A DNA stretch of 64,000 nucleotides from assembly GCA_016710525.1 (NCBI GenBank), contig JADJVQ010000043.1, positions 1 to 64,000 of the forward strand, read 5' to 3'. The position numbers were made by a program, and so were the translations under genes. Shown here in pieces: positions 35,038 through 43,861 of this stretch (positions are counted from its first letter, which is position 1; the number at the start of each line of letters is the position of its first letter). A model generated the notes under the pieces. That model was not told where the DNA came from. It ran no database searches and was given only the letters and a program-made list of their open reading frames with translations. The DNA comes from Burkholderiaceae bacterium. GTDB taxonomy: Bacteria > Pseudomonadota > Gammaproteobacteria > Burkholderiales > Burkholderiaceae_E.

Positions 35038-36594
35038 TCAGCCAGGCGCGCCGGCCAGCCGGAACGCGCTGACCGACTCCACCAGCGCGCGGGCCTGGGT
35101 GGCCAGCGACTCGGCCGCGGCCGCGGACTCTTCGACCAGCGCCGCATTACCCTGCGTCACCTGATCCATCTGGCGCACCGCCTGGTTGATCTGGTCGATG
35201 CCCAGCGACTGCTCGCCGCTGGCCGAACTGATTTCGCCCATGATGTCGGCGACCCGGCGCACGCTGCCGACCAGCTCGCGCATCGTGCTGCCGGCCTGCT
35301 CGACCAGCTTGCAGCCCTCGCCGACATTGGCGACCGAATCGCCGATCAGACCCTTGATCTCGCGCGCCGCGGTGGCCGAGCGTCCGGCCAGGCTGCGCAC
35401 TTCGCTGGCGACCACCGCGAAGCCGCGCCCCTGGTCGCCGGCGCGGGCCGCCTCCACGGCCGCGTTCAGCGCCAGGATATTGGTCTGGAACGCGATGCCA
35501 TCGATGACGCCGATGATCTCGGCGATCTTCTTGGACGAAGCATCGATGCCGTGCATCGTGAGCACCACCCGCTGGACCACTTCGCCGCCGCGCACCGCCA
35601 CCTCGGCCGCGCTCGAGGCCAGCGCATTGGCGTGCTGGCCGCTCTCGGAATTGGCGCGCACCCGATCGGCCAGCTCCTGCAGCGAGGCCACGGTCTGCTC
35701 GAGTGCCGCCGCCTGCTCCTCGGTGCGCTGCGACAGGTCGAGGTTGCCGGCCGCGATCTGGCCGGTCGCCGTGGAGATGGCACTGGAACCGGCATGCACG
35801 TTGCCCACGATCCGCGTCAGGCTGGCGTTCATGTCGCCCAGCGCCGCCAGCAGCCGCCCCGATTCATTGGTCGTCACGGCTTCGATCCGGCTGGTCAGGT
35901 CGCCCGCGGCAACCGCCTGGGCGACGTGCACCGCTTCGTTCATCGGGCGCGTGATCGCCCGGGTGATCCAGACGGCGATCAGGCCGCCCACCACGACCGC
36001 CATCACCGCCTGCGCCAGCGTCCACAGGCTGGCCGAGACGATGCTCGCGCTGACTTCGGCCGCCTTGTCGCGCACGATCGTCTTCTGAAAGTCTTCGAGT
36101 TCGGCGATCGACACCTGCAGTTTGTCGATCGCCGGAAGGGTCAGCTCGTTCATCAGCCGAATCGCCTGGTCGCGCTCTCCCTGGCCCACCAACTTCGCCA
36201 CCCGGGTGAACGAGGCCACGTAGGCTGCGCGGTCCTGCTTCACAGTGATCAGCAGGGCCTTGCCGCGCGGCAGGTAGACCAGTCGGTCGAGAGTCCCGAG
36301 CGCGGTATCGATCAAGCGCTTGTTGGCCTCGATCCGCTCCTGGATGCGCGCAATCTGCGTGGCATCGGTCGCGATCAGCAACTCCATGGTGCGTCGGGCA
36401 TTGGCCCGCGCGGTCGAGTCGACCAGGGCCGCCGCCTCGGCCTTCACCCACTCCTTTTGGATCAGGCTTTCATTGGCTTCGCCAAGTTCCGCCAGTCGAA
36501 CCAGCGCCAGGGCCACGGCGATCAACATCATCCCGATCACCAGCGAGAATCCCAAGGCCAGCCGTGCACCGATCTTCATGTTCCCGAGAAACAT
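35038..36594 (-). CDS. Methyl-accepting chemotaxis protein
   Basis: A 518-residue chemoreceptor: first membrane helix at about 13-35 (ARLALGFSLVIGMMLIAVAL), a helical periplasmic 4HB-type ligand domain to about 185, second helix (AQAVMAVVVGGLIAVWI), a HAMP region, and the cytoplasmic signalling tip IIGVIDGIAFQTNILALNAA followed by AGDQGRGFAVVASEVR. It lacks a C-terminal CheR-binding pentapeptide (ends LAGAPG). The ATG at 36594 fits the family start. The ligand is unknown; its neighbour is an aromatic catabolic operon, so aromatic acids are plausible. Confidence 0.93.
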   Translation of the reverse strand: MFLGNMKIGARLALGFSLVIGMMLIAVALALVRLAELGEANESLIQKEWVKAEAAALVDSTARANARRTMELLIATDATQIARIQERIEANKRLIDTALGTLDRLVYLPRGKALLITVKQDRAAYVASFTRVAKLVGQGERDQAIRLMNELTLPAIDKLQVSIAELEDFQKTIVRDKAAEVSASIVSASLWTLAQAVMAVVVGGLIAVWITRAITRPMNEAVHVAQAVAAGDLTSRIEAVTTNESGRLLAALGDMNASLTRIVGNVHAGSSAISTATGQIAAGNLDLSQRTEEQAAALEQTVASLQELADRVRANSESGQHANALASSAAEVAVRGGEVVQRVVLTMHGIDASSKKIAEIIGVIDGIAFQTNILALNAAVEAARAGDQGRGFAVVASEVRSLAGRSATAAREIKGLIGDSVANVGEGCKLVEQAGSTMRELVGSVRRVADIMGEISSASGEQSLGIDQINQAVRQMDQVTQGNAALVEESAAAAESLATQARALVESVSAFRLAGAPG

Positions 36595-36800
36595 CACCCA
36601 CCCACCTTCGTGTCGATGGACCCACGTCACACCGGAAATTGAATCCGGTACTCCCGGCCGCGCGCCCTTGGATTGCGCTACGGCGCGACGTGGCCACACT
36701 TGAGGCGAACAGGGCCCGCCGGCCCGCCCGGCGACCGATCGGTTGATGCGAATCAAATTCGGCGCGCGAGATCCGCGAGTCGCGACGCCGTGTGGGGAAA

Positions 36801-37778
36801 CTACGAAGGTTGAATCCTGGCAGCGCGGATCACGGATCCCCATCGGGAAATCTCGCTGACCAGCAGCGCGCTCATCTGCTCCGGCGATCCGGCTTGCAGC
36901 CTGACCCCCGATCGGCCCAGCCGCTCCTTGACCTGCGGCGAATCGAGCGCGACCCGAACCGCGCTGTTCAGCGCGTCGAGCACGGCGCGCGGCGTGCCGG
37001 CCGGCGCGGCCAGCGCGTTCCAGGAGCTGACCGAATAGCCGGCCACCCCGGCCTCCTGCGCGGTGGGCACGCCGGGCAGCGCGGGATGTCGATGGTCGGC
37101 CGACACCGCCAGTACCCGCACGGCACCGCCCGTGACTTGCGGCAGCATCGGGCCAAGGATTTCGACCGCGAGATCGATCTCGCCCGAGCGCAGCGCGGTC
37201 AGCACCGCCGGCGACGCTTTGTAGGGCACGATCAGCGCGTCGATACCGGCGGCCGTCTTGAGAAGCTCGGCCGCCAGGTGCTGGGTGCTGCCGATCGCAA
37301 TGCAGCCGATCGTCAGCTTGCCGGGCCGAGCGCGGGCATCGGCCAGCACCTCGCGCAGCGCGACGCGCCGCGATCCGGCATCGACGAACAGGCCCAGATC
37401 GAAGAAGCCGAGCGTGCTGATCGGTGCGAAGTCGCGCACAACTTCGAACGGCAGCTTGCGGAACAGCGATGCGCTGATGGCATTGCTGTTGCTCATCAGC
37501 AGCAGGGTGTGGCCATCGGGCCGGGCCTGGGCCACGGCCTGGCTGGCGATGATGCTGCCGGCGCTGGGCTTGTTCTCCACGACCACGGCCTGGCCCAGGG
37601 TCTGGGCCAGGGACTCGGCCACCGCCCGTGCCGTCAGATCGGCGACACCGCCCGGCCCGAAGGGCACCACCAGCGAGATCGGATGGCTCGGGAAGACGCC
37701 CTGCGCTCGCGTACCGCGGGCCAGGCAGGCGCCCGCCATGGCCCAGACGAAACGACGGCGCGGCCCGTGCTCAGGCAC
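36801..37778 (-). CDS. Bug-family (TctC) binding protein, last gene of the pmd operon
   Basis: A 325-residue binding protein: leader RRRFVWAMAGACLARGTRAQ, then ISLVVPFGPGGVADLTARAV, ENKPSAGSIIASQAVAQ and LIVPYKASPAVLTAL. A GTG at 37778 overlaps the stop of pmdC (GTGCCTGA), so the two are translationally coupled; the longer ATG frame inside pmdC was rejected. Membership in the operon suggests that it captures protocatechuate, 4-hydroxybenzoate, a phthalate or a related acid. In Comamonas the pmd operon instead has the permease gene pmdK. Confidence 0.88.
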   Translation of the reverse strand: MPEHGPRRRFVWAMAGACLARGTRAQGVFPSHPISLVVPFGPGGVADLTARAVAESLAQTLGQAVVVENKPSAGSIIASQAVAQARPDGHTLLLMSNSNAISASLFRKLPFEVVRDFAPISTLGFFDLGLFVDAGSRRVALREVLADARARPGKLTIGCIAIGSTQHLAAELLKTAAGIDALIVPYKASPAVLTALRSGEIDLAVEILGPMLPQVTGGAVRVLAVSADHRHPALPGVPTAQEAGVAGYSVSSWNALAAPAGTPRAVLDALNSAVRVALDSPQVKERLGRSGVRLQAGSPEQMSALLVSEISRWGSVIRAARIQPS

Positions 37779-38724
37779 CCGCGAGCTGCCGGTCGAGATC
37801 GTGCAGCACCTGGTAGCAGGGCAGCACCTGCGCCACGCTGGCATTGGGCTCGCGGCCTTCGCGGATCGCGCTGAAGAACTCGCGGTCCTGAAGCTCGATG
37901 CCGTTCATCGAGACATCGACCTGGCTGACGTCGATCCTTTCGTCCTTGCCGTTGAACAGGTCGTCGTAGCGCGCGATGTACGTGCCGGTGTCGCCGATGT
38001 ACCGGAAGAAGGTGCCCAGCGGCCCGTCGTTGTTGAACGACAGGCTCAGTGTGCACAACGCGCCGCTGGCCGTCTTCAGCTGGATGCTCATGTCCATCGC
38101 GATGCCCAGCGTGGGGTGGATAGGCCCCTGCATCGCGTGGGCGGCCACGATCGGGCTGCGTGCCTGATACGCGAACAGATCGACGGTGTGCGCCGCGTGA
38201 TGCCACAGCAGGTGGTCGGTCCAGCTGCGCGGCTGGCCCAGCGCATTCATGTTGGTGCGCCGGAAGAAGAAAGTCTGGACGTCCATCTGCTGGATGTTGA
38301 ATTCGCCCGCGACGATCCGCCGGCGCACCCACTGGTGGCTGGGATTGAAGCGGCGCGTGTGGCCGCACATCGCGACCTTGCCGCTGCCGCGGGCCAGATC
38401 GACCACGGCCTGCGCGTCGGCCCACGAATCGGCCAGCGGGATCTCGACCTGCACGTGCTTGCCCGCCTTCAGGCAGGCGATGGACTGGGCCGCGTGCATC
38501 TGTGTGGGCGTGCACAGGATGACCGCATCGACCTCGCGAATGGCCAGGCTGTCGGCCAGGTCGGTGGTGACGTGGGCGATGCCGTAGCGGGTGGCGACCT
38601 CTTGTGTCTTGGCCAGCTCGCGCCCGACCAGCGAGACGACCTGGACATCGCCGATGGTCTTGATCGCGTCCAGGTGTTTGGTGCCGAAGGCGCCGGCGCC
38701 AGCCAGTGCGACCTTGATCGTCAT
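37771..38724 (-). CDS. pmdC: 4-carboxy-2-hydroxymuconate-6-semialdehyde dehydrogenase
   Basis: A 317-residue GFO/IDH/MocA-family dehydrogenase (LigC/PmdC). The NAD(P) site is VALAGAGAFGTKHLDAIK; the EIPLADSWADAQAVVDLA and WTDHLLWHHAAHTVDLFAYQ segments are family-typical. It oxidises the cyclic hemiacetal of CHMS to 2-pyrone-4,6-dicarboxylate in the cytosol. Its ATG overlaps the pmdB stop (ATGA) with GGAG upstream. Order and identity match the Comamonas pmd operon. Confidence 0.93.
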   Translation of the reverse strand: MTIKVALAGAGAFGTKHLDAIKTIGDVQVVSLVGRELAKTQEVATRYGIAHVTTDLADSLAIREVDAVILCTPTQMHAAQSIACLKAGKHVQVEIPLADSWADAQAVVDLARGSGKVAMCGHTRRFNPSHQWVRRRIVAGEFNIQQMDVQTFFFRRTNMNALGQPRSWTDHLLWHHAAHTVDLFAYQARSPIVAAHAMQGPIHPTLGIAMDMSIQLKTASGALCTLSLSFNNDGPLGTFFRYIGDTGTYIARYDDLFNGKDERIDVSQVDVSMNGIELQDREFFSAIREGREPNASVAQVLPCYQVLHDLDRQLAGA

Positions 38725-39566
38725 GATGCGTTCTCCAGGATGAGATGGCCCACTGCGGTGTTCGACGCGGGCACATGATAAAAGCGATGCCGCACGCGCG
38801 GCGGCGCATCGTCCATCGCGCCGCGCGCGATCAGCCACATCACGAGCTCGATGCCTTCGGAGCCGGCCTCGCGCACGTAGTCGATGTGCGGCATCTGCGC
38901 CAGGTCCGCCGGGTCGGCGATCAGGCGATCGAGGAAGGCATTGTCGAAGGCCTTGTTGATCAGGCCGGCACGCGGCCCCTGCAGCTGGTGGCTCATGCCG
39001 CCGGTGCCCCAGATGTGCACGTTCAAGGGCTCGTCGTACGAGGCCACCGCCTTGCGGATCGCACGGCCCAGGTTGAAGCAGCGCCGCCCCGAGGGCACCG
39101 GGTACTGGACCACGTTGACCGCGAACGGGATGACCGGACAGGGCCAGGCCTGGGGCTGTCCGCACATCAGCGACAGCGGCACGGTCAGGCCGTGATCGAC
39201 ATCCATCTTGTTGACGATGGTGAGGTCGAAGTCGTCCTGGATGACCGACTGCGCGATATGCGCGGCCAGCTCCGGATGACCGATCACCGGCGGCACCGGG
39301 CGCGGGCCCCAGCCTTCGTCGGCCGGCTGAAAGCGCGCCGCGGTGCCGATCGCGAAGGTGGGAATCATCTCCAGGCTGAACGCGGTCGCGTGGTCGTTGA
39401 ACACCAGGAAGACGACGTCGGGCGGGTTGTCCTTCATCCACTGCTTGGAGAAGTCGTAGCCGTTGAAGACGGGCTGCCAGTAAGGCTCGTGCGACTTGCC
39501 CAGGTCGAGCGCCGCGCCGATCGCCGGCACGTGCGAGGTGTAGACGCTGGCGGTGATGCGCGCCAT
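38721..39566 (-). CDS. pmdB: Protocatechuate 4,5-dioxygenase beta (catalytic) chain
   Basis: A 281-residue class III extradiol dioxygenase (LigB family). His12 (TSHVPAIGAALD) and His59 (VFNDHATAF) are iron ligands by comparison with LigB, GTGGMSHQL carries the catalytic histidine, and the late SEGIELVMWLI provides the Glu ligand. It opens protocatechuate between C4 and C5 to give CHMS. The start at 39566 overlaps the alpha-chain stop by one base, coupling the two subunits one to one. Confidence 0.95.
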   Translation of the reverse strand: MARITASVYTSHVPAIGAALDLGKSHEPYWQPVFNGYDFSKQWMKDNPPDVVFLVFNDHATAFSLEMIPTFAIGTAARFQPADEGWGPRPVPPVIGHPELAAHIAQSVIQDDFDLTIVNKMDVDHGLTVPLSLMCGQPQAWPCPVIPFAVNVVQYPVPSGRRCFNLGRAIRKAVASYDEPLNVHIWGTGGMSHQLQGPRAGLINKAFDNAFLDRLIADPADLAQMPHIDYVREAGSEGIELVMWLIARGAMDDAPPRVRHRFYHVPASNTAVGHLILENAS

Positions 39567-39961
39567 CACTTGCGCTCCCATTCGTGGGTGTAGCGGTTGC
39601 CTTCGGGCGAGCGCCCGCCGGCGATCATCATGTCGCGGTAGGCCTCTTCGCTCAGCCCGGTCATGCTGCCGGCCATCTGCTGGAAGCTCTTGCCGTCGGT
39701 GGCGCCGATCTTGGCCAGGAAGTAGATGTTGCCGCCCAGCGCGATGCACCGGTTCAGGTCGCGCGACATGACCGCCTGCTTCTGCGCTTCGGTCATCGCC
39801 CACTCGTCCAGGTAGGCCTTTTCGTCGGCCTTGAAGCGGGCCCGGTTCTCGGGCTTCATCAGCGACATGCAGAACTGGTTCAGCCAATAGCCCTTGCGCG
39901 ACTGTTCGGCATCGAAGATGGTCGTGCCCGGCACGTCCAGGTAGGGTTTTTCAAGCGCCAT
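39566..39961 (-). CDS. pmdA: Protocatechuate 4,5-dioxygenase alpha chain
   Basis: A 131-residue all-helical small subunit (LigA family): ALEKPYLDVPGTTIFDAEQS, then CMSLMKPENRARFKADEKAY and the DLNRCIALGGNIYFLAKIGA segment. It covers the active site of the beta chain in the alpha2-beta2 enzyme and contacts substrate. It is 17 bases downstream of pmdD and overlaps pmdB. Confidence 0.95.
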   Translation of the reverse strand: MALEKPYLDVPGTTIFDAEQSRKGYWLNQFCMSLMKPENRARFKADEKAYLDEWAMTEAQKQAVMSRDLNRCIALGGNIYFLAKIGATDGKSFQQMAGSMTGLSEEAYRDMMIAGGRSPEGNRYTHEWERK

Positions 39962-39978
39962 GGCAGCTATCGCTCCGA

Positions 39979-40884
39979 TCAGGCCCAGTACAGCCGCATC
40001 GGATTGTCGACCAGCAGCTTGCGCTGCAGTTCGGCCGTGACGGCGATGTGCGGGATGAAGTCGACCAGCAGGCCGTCATCGGGCATGTGGTCCTTCAGGT
40101 TGGGGTGCGGCCAGTCGGTGCCCCAGAGCACCCGATCGGGAAAGGTTTCGACGATGCGCCGCGCGAATGGAACCACATCGCGATACGCCGACTGCTCGCC
40201 GTTCAGCGCCGGCGGACCCGACAGCGACAGCCGCTCCGGGCAGCTCACCTTGCTCCAGACATTGGGATGCTCGCGCATGAACTTCACGAACAGCGAAAAT
40301 TCGGGGCCGTCGATGGGCTTGCTCACGTCGGGGCGGCCCATGTGGTCGACCACCACGGTGGTGGGCAGCGCGGTGAAGAAGTCCCACAGCTCGGGCAGAT
40401 CGACCGCCTCGAAATAGATGACCACATGCCAGCCCAGCGGCTGGATGCGCGCGGCGATCTCCATCAGCTCATCGCGCGGAGTGAAGTCGACCAGGCGCTT
40501 GACGAAGTTGAAGCGCACGCCGCGCACACCGGCCGCGTGCATGTCCTGCAGTTCGGCATCCGTCACGCTGCGCCGCACGGTGGCCACGCCGCGTGCCATG
40601 CCGTCCGATGCGCGGCAGGCATCGACCATCGCCCGGTTGTCGGCGCCATGGCAGGTCGCCTGCACGATCACATTGCGCGCAAAACCCAGGTGATCGCGCA
40701 GGGCGAACAGCTGGCGCTTGCTGGCGTCGCAGGGCGTGTACTTGCGCTCGGGGGCGAACGGGAATTCGGCGCCCGGGCCGAACACGTGGCAATGCGCATC
40801 CACGCTGCCCGCGGGCAGTTGGAAGCGGGGCTTGGCCGGGCCGGCATACCAGTCCAGCCAGCCGGGCGTTTTTTCGAAACTCAT
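39979..40884 (-). CDS. pmdD: 2-pyrone-4,6-dicarboxylate hydrolase
   Basis: A 301-residue amidohydrolase-superfamily enzyme (LigI/PmdD): DAHCHVFGPGAEFPFAPERK near residue 29, VVVDHMGRPDVSKP in the middle and WGTDWPHPNLKDH with the catalytic Asp. It hydrolyses PDC to 4-oxalomesaconate without a tightly bound metal in characterised LigI. It lies between pmdF and pmdA with gaps of 29 and 17 bases. Confidence 0.94.
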   Translation of the reverse strand: MSFEKTPGWLDWYAGPAKPRFQLPAGSVDAHCHVFGPGAEFPFAPERKYTPCDASKRQLFALRDHLGFARNVIVQATCHGADNRAMVDACRASDGMARGVATVRRSVTDAELQDMHAAGVRGVRFNFVKRLVDFTPRDELMEIAARIQPLGWHVVIYFEAVDLPELWDFFTALPTTVVVDHMGRPDVSKPIDGPEFSLFVKFMREHPNVWSKVSCPERLSLSGPPALNGEQSAYRDVVPFARRIVETFPDRVLWGTDWPHPNLKDHMPDDGLLVDFIPHIAVTAELQRKLLVDNPMRLYWA

Positions 40885-40913
40885 GTGGGTCCTTGGGGGC
40901 CGGCAGGCCCGCG

Positions 40914-41597
40914 TCAGTCGATGTAGCGCAGGCCGGCCTTTTCGAGCGGCTCGCGCATCTTGTACATGTCCAGGCCCAGCACACCCGCAGCCAGCTTGGC
41001 GCGCTTGTCGGCTTCGCTGGCTTCGCGGGCGGCGGCGGCGTCCGCGGTGCGCGCGGCCAAGGCGGCTGGCACGATCACCACGCCGTCATCGTCGGCCACC
41101 ACCACATCGCCCGGATTGACCAGCGCGCCGGCACAGACCACCGGAATATTGACCGAACCCAGCGTGGCCTTGACCGTGCCCTTGGCGCTGATCGCCTTGC
41201 TCCAGACCGGAAAGCCCATCGCGGTGAGGTCCCTGACATCGCGCACGCCGGCATCGATCACCAGCCCGCGCGCGCCGCGCGCCCGAAACGAGGTTGCCAG
41301 CAGGTCGCCGAAGAAACCATCGGTGCACTCGGCGGTGAGCGCCGCCACCACGACATCCCCCTCGAGGATCTGTTCGGCCACCACATGCATCATCCAGTTG
41401 TCGCCCGGATGCAGCAGCACCGTGACCGCGGTGCCCGCCATGTGCGCGCCGGCATAGATGGGCCGCATGCAGGGCTGCATCAGGCCCACGCGACCCATGG
41501 CCTCGTGGAGGGTGGCGCTGCCGAACGCGGCCAGCCGATCCGTGGCGGCGCGATCGGCGCGGCTGATGTTGCGTCTGACCACACCGAGTTCGTACAC
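40914..41597 (-). CDS. pmdF: 4-carboxy-4-hydroxy-2-oxoadipate aldolase
   Basis: A 227-residue RraA/LigK-family class II pyruvate aldolase. Hallmarks are HPGDNWMMHVVAEQILEGD, the metal-binding LVIDAGVRDVRDLTAMGFPV and PGDVVVADDDGVVIVPAALA. It cleaves CHA to pyruvate and oxaloacetate and can decarboxylate oxaloacetate. It starts two bases after the pmdE stop. Confidence 0.94.
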   Translation of the reverse strand: MYELGVVRRNISRADRAATDRLAAFGSATLHEAMGRVGLMQPCMRPIYAGAHMAGTAVTVLLHPGDNWMMHVVAEQILEGDVVVAALTAECTDGFFGDLLATSFRARGARGLVIDAGVRDVRDLTAMGFPVWSKAISAKGTVKATLGSVNIPVVCAGALVNPGDVVVADDDGVVIVPAALAARTADAAAAREASEADKRAKLAAGVLGLDMYKMREPLEKAGLRYID

Positions 41598-41599
41598 GA

Positions 41600-42628
41600 T
41601 CAGATCCCCTTCGCCTTGAGTGCCGCATCGAGCCGCGGATACACGCGGCGCGCATTGCCTTCGTAGACCTTGTAGCGGTCATCGCCCTTCAGGATCGTGC
41701 TGGCCTCGATGTAGCGCTTGGTGTCGTCGAAGTAGTGCCCGGTCTCGGGGTCGATGCCGCGCACCGCGCCGATCATCTCGCTGGCGAACAGGATGTTGTC
41801 GACCGGGATCACCTTGGTCAGCAGGTCGATGCCCGGCTGGTGGTACACGCAGGTGTCGAAGAACACGTTGTTCAGCAGGTGGTCCGAAAGCAGCGGCTTC
41901 TTGAGCTCCTGCGCCAGACCACGGAAGCGCCCCCAGTGATAGGGCACCGCGCCGCCGCCGTGGGGGATGACGAACTTCAGCGTCGGGAAGTCCTTGAACA
42001 GGTCCGAGGTCAGGCACTGCATGAAGGCGGTGGTGTCGGCGTTCAGGTAGTGCGCGCCGGTGGTGTGGAAGCAGTGATTGCAGCTGGTGCTGACATGGAT
42101 CATGGCCGGGATGTCGTACTCGACCATCTTTTCGTAGATCGGGTACCAGTGCCGGTCGCCCAGCGGCGGCGAGGTCCAGTGGCCGCCGGACGGATCGGGG
42201 TTCAGGTTGATCGCCACGTTGCCGTACTGCTCGACGCACTTCACCAGTTCGGGGATGCAGGTGGCGGGGTCCACGCCGGGGCTTTGCGGCAGCATCGCGG
42301 CCGGGATGAAGTGATCCGGAAACAGCTGGCTGACCCGATAGCACAGCTCGTTGCAGATGGCCGCCCAGGTGCTGGAGACCTCGAAGTCGCCGATGTGGTG
42401 GGCCATGAAGCTGGCGCGCGGACTGAAGATGGTGAGGTCGCTGCCGCGCTGCTTCATCAGCTTCAGCTGATTGGCTTCGATCGACTCGCGCAGTTCGTCG
42501 TCGCTGATCTTCAGGTCCGACACCTTCGGGCGCAGCGCCGGGTCCTGGATGCCGGCCACCTGCCGGTTGCGCCAGTCGTCCAGCGCCTTGGGCGCGGTGG
42601 TGTAGTGGCCGTGGCAGTCGATGATCAT
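41600..42628 (-). CDS. pmdE: 4-oxalomesaconate hydratase
   Basis: A 342-residue amidohydrolase-like protein of the LigJ type: IIDCHGHYTTAP at the N-terminus, SCNHCFHTTGAHYLNADT, FVIPHGGGAVPYHWGRF and ILFASEMIGAVRGIDPETGH. It hydrates oxalomesaconate to CHA, with zinc in LigJ. Its ATG overlaps the pmdU stop by four bases. Confidence 0.94.
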   Translation of the reverse strand: MIIDCHGHYTTAPKALDDWRNRQVAGIQDPALRPKVSDLKISDDELRESIEANQLKLMKQRGSDLTIFSPRASFMAHHIGDFEVSSTWAAICNELCYRVSQLFPDHFIPAAMLPQSPGVDPATCIPELVKCVEQYGNVAINLNPDPSGGHWTSPPLGDRHWYPIYEKMVEYDIPAMIHVSTSCNHCFHTTGAHYLNADTTAFMQCLTSDLFKDFPTLKFVIPHGGGAVPYHWGRFRGLAQELKKPLLSDHLLNNVFFDTCVYHQPGIDLLTKVIPVDNILFASEMIGAVRGIDPETGHYFDDTKRYIEASTILKGDDRYKVYEGNARRVYPRLDAALKAKGI

Positions 42629-43743
42629 CGTGAGGTGTCTCCAGGTTGGGCCGCGCCGGGCGCGGCCGGCCAGACGTGGCCTTGAACGTAGGTCTGCCCG
42701 CTCATCAGCAGGCGCGCGGTGCGCAGCAGCGCCGCCTTGGTCACCGACTGCGGGTTGGCGGGATCGGTCTGCAGCGCGACGCTGAATTCGCCGGTGGGGT
42801 GCTCCACCGACATCGTCTTCAGTTCGCCCTCGGGCATCACCGCCAGGCCCTCGGTGACCGAGCCGTGAAGCACGCAGGCCGTGCCCACCGTGACGGCGGC
42901 CAGCACACCGATCGCGTCGTGGCAGACATGCGGGATGAAGCTGCGGGTGGACAGGCTGCCGCCGTGCAGGGGCGGAGCAATCAGCGTCATCTTGGGGTAG
43001 TTCCTGGCGGTGACATCGCCCAGCCCCATCGCATGGCCGCAGGCGATGCGCAGCCGCTCGATGCGGGCCTTCAGTTCGGTGTCGCCGTTCAGTTCGGCGA
43101 CGCTTTCGTAGCCGGTGCGGCCCACGTCGGCGGCCTTGAAGATGACCAGCGGCATGCCGTTGTCGATGCAGGTGACCTCGATGCCGTCGATCACGTCGCG
43201 CACCCGGCCGGTGGGCAGCAGGCCCGAGCAGACCGAGCCGGCGGTATCCAGGAAATTGATGGTGATGGGCGCGCTGGTGCCCGGCGAGCCGTCGATGCGC
43301 GCATCGCCGTCGTACTCGACCCGACCGCCCGGGGTCATCACCGTGATGTCGCACTGCATGTCGGTGTTCAGGGTCAGCACGCGCAGCGTGGTGGTGTCGC
43401 CCTGCGCGCGGGCCAGGCCGGTTTCGAGCGCGAAGGGCACCACCGCGGCCAGCATGTTGCCGCAGTTGGGCGTGGTGTCGACGGTGTCCTTGTCGGGCTG
43501 CAGCTGCGCGAACAGGAAGTCCAGGTCGACGCCCGGCTTGGAGCCCCGCGAGACGATGCCCACCTTGCTGGTCAGCGGATGCGCGCCGCCCAGGCCGTCG
43601 ATCTGGCGCTTGTCGGGCGAGCCCATCACGGCCAGCAGCACGCGGTCGCGGGTCGGGATGTCGGCGGGCAGGTCGCTGGCCTTGAAAAAGGGCCCGCGCG
43701 AGGTGCCGCCGCGCATGAACAGGCAGGGAATGGGACGCTGCAT
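42625..43743 (-). CDS. pmdU: 4-oxalomesaconate tautomerase (PrpF family), first gene of the pmd operon
   Basis: A 372-residue PrpF/GalD-type isomerase: PIPCLFMRGGTSRGPFFKAS is the family start, followed by GLGGAHPLTSKVGIVS and VDTTPNCGNMLAAVVPFA with the catalytic cysteine region. It interconverts keto and enol forms of oxalomesaconate so that the hydratase can act. It is the first gene of the operon, divergent from a LysR regulator across 118 bases that contain the operator. Confidence 0.92.
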   Translation of the reverse strand: MQRPIPCLFMRGGTSRGPFFKASDLPADIPTRDRVLLAVMGSPDKRQIDGLGGAHPLTSKVGIVSRGSKPGVDLDFLFAQLQPDKDTVDTTPNCGNMLAAVVPFALETGLARAQGDTTTLRVLTLNTDMQCDITVMTPGGRVEYDGDARIDGSPGTSAPITINFLDTAGSVCSGLLPTGRVRDVIDGIEVTCIDNGMPLVIFKAADVGRTGYESVAELNGDTELKARIERLRIACGHAMGLGDVTARNYPKMTLIAPPLHGGSLSTRSFIPHVCHDAIGVLAAVTVGTACVLHGSVTEGLAVMPEGELKTMSVEHPTGEFSVALQTDPANPQSVTKAALLRTARLLMSGQTYVQGHVWPAAPGAAQPGDTSR

Positions 43744-43820
43744 GAGGAGGATTCCGACGAATCGCGCGGCACGCTCGCCACGGGGACTCGATTCTTGGTC
43801 AGGATCGACTGTGGGTCAAT

Positions 43821-43846
43821 GCGATACCGGGTCTAGCAGATATCGC
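43821..43846. promoter_or_regulatory. LysR-type operator between pmdU and its divergent regulator
   Basis: GCGATA and TATCGC are perfect arms around a 14-base spacer, 15 bases upstream of the LysR ATG and about 80 bases upstream of pmdU. The geometry fits a LysR recognition site that both represses the regulator and activates the operon. Confidence 0.6.
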
Positions 43847-43861
43847 AAACGGGCATAATCG

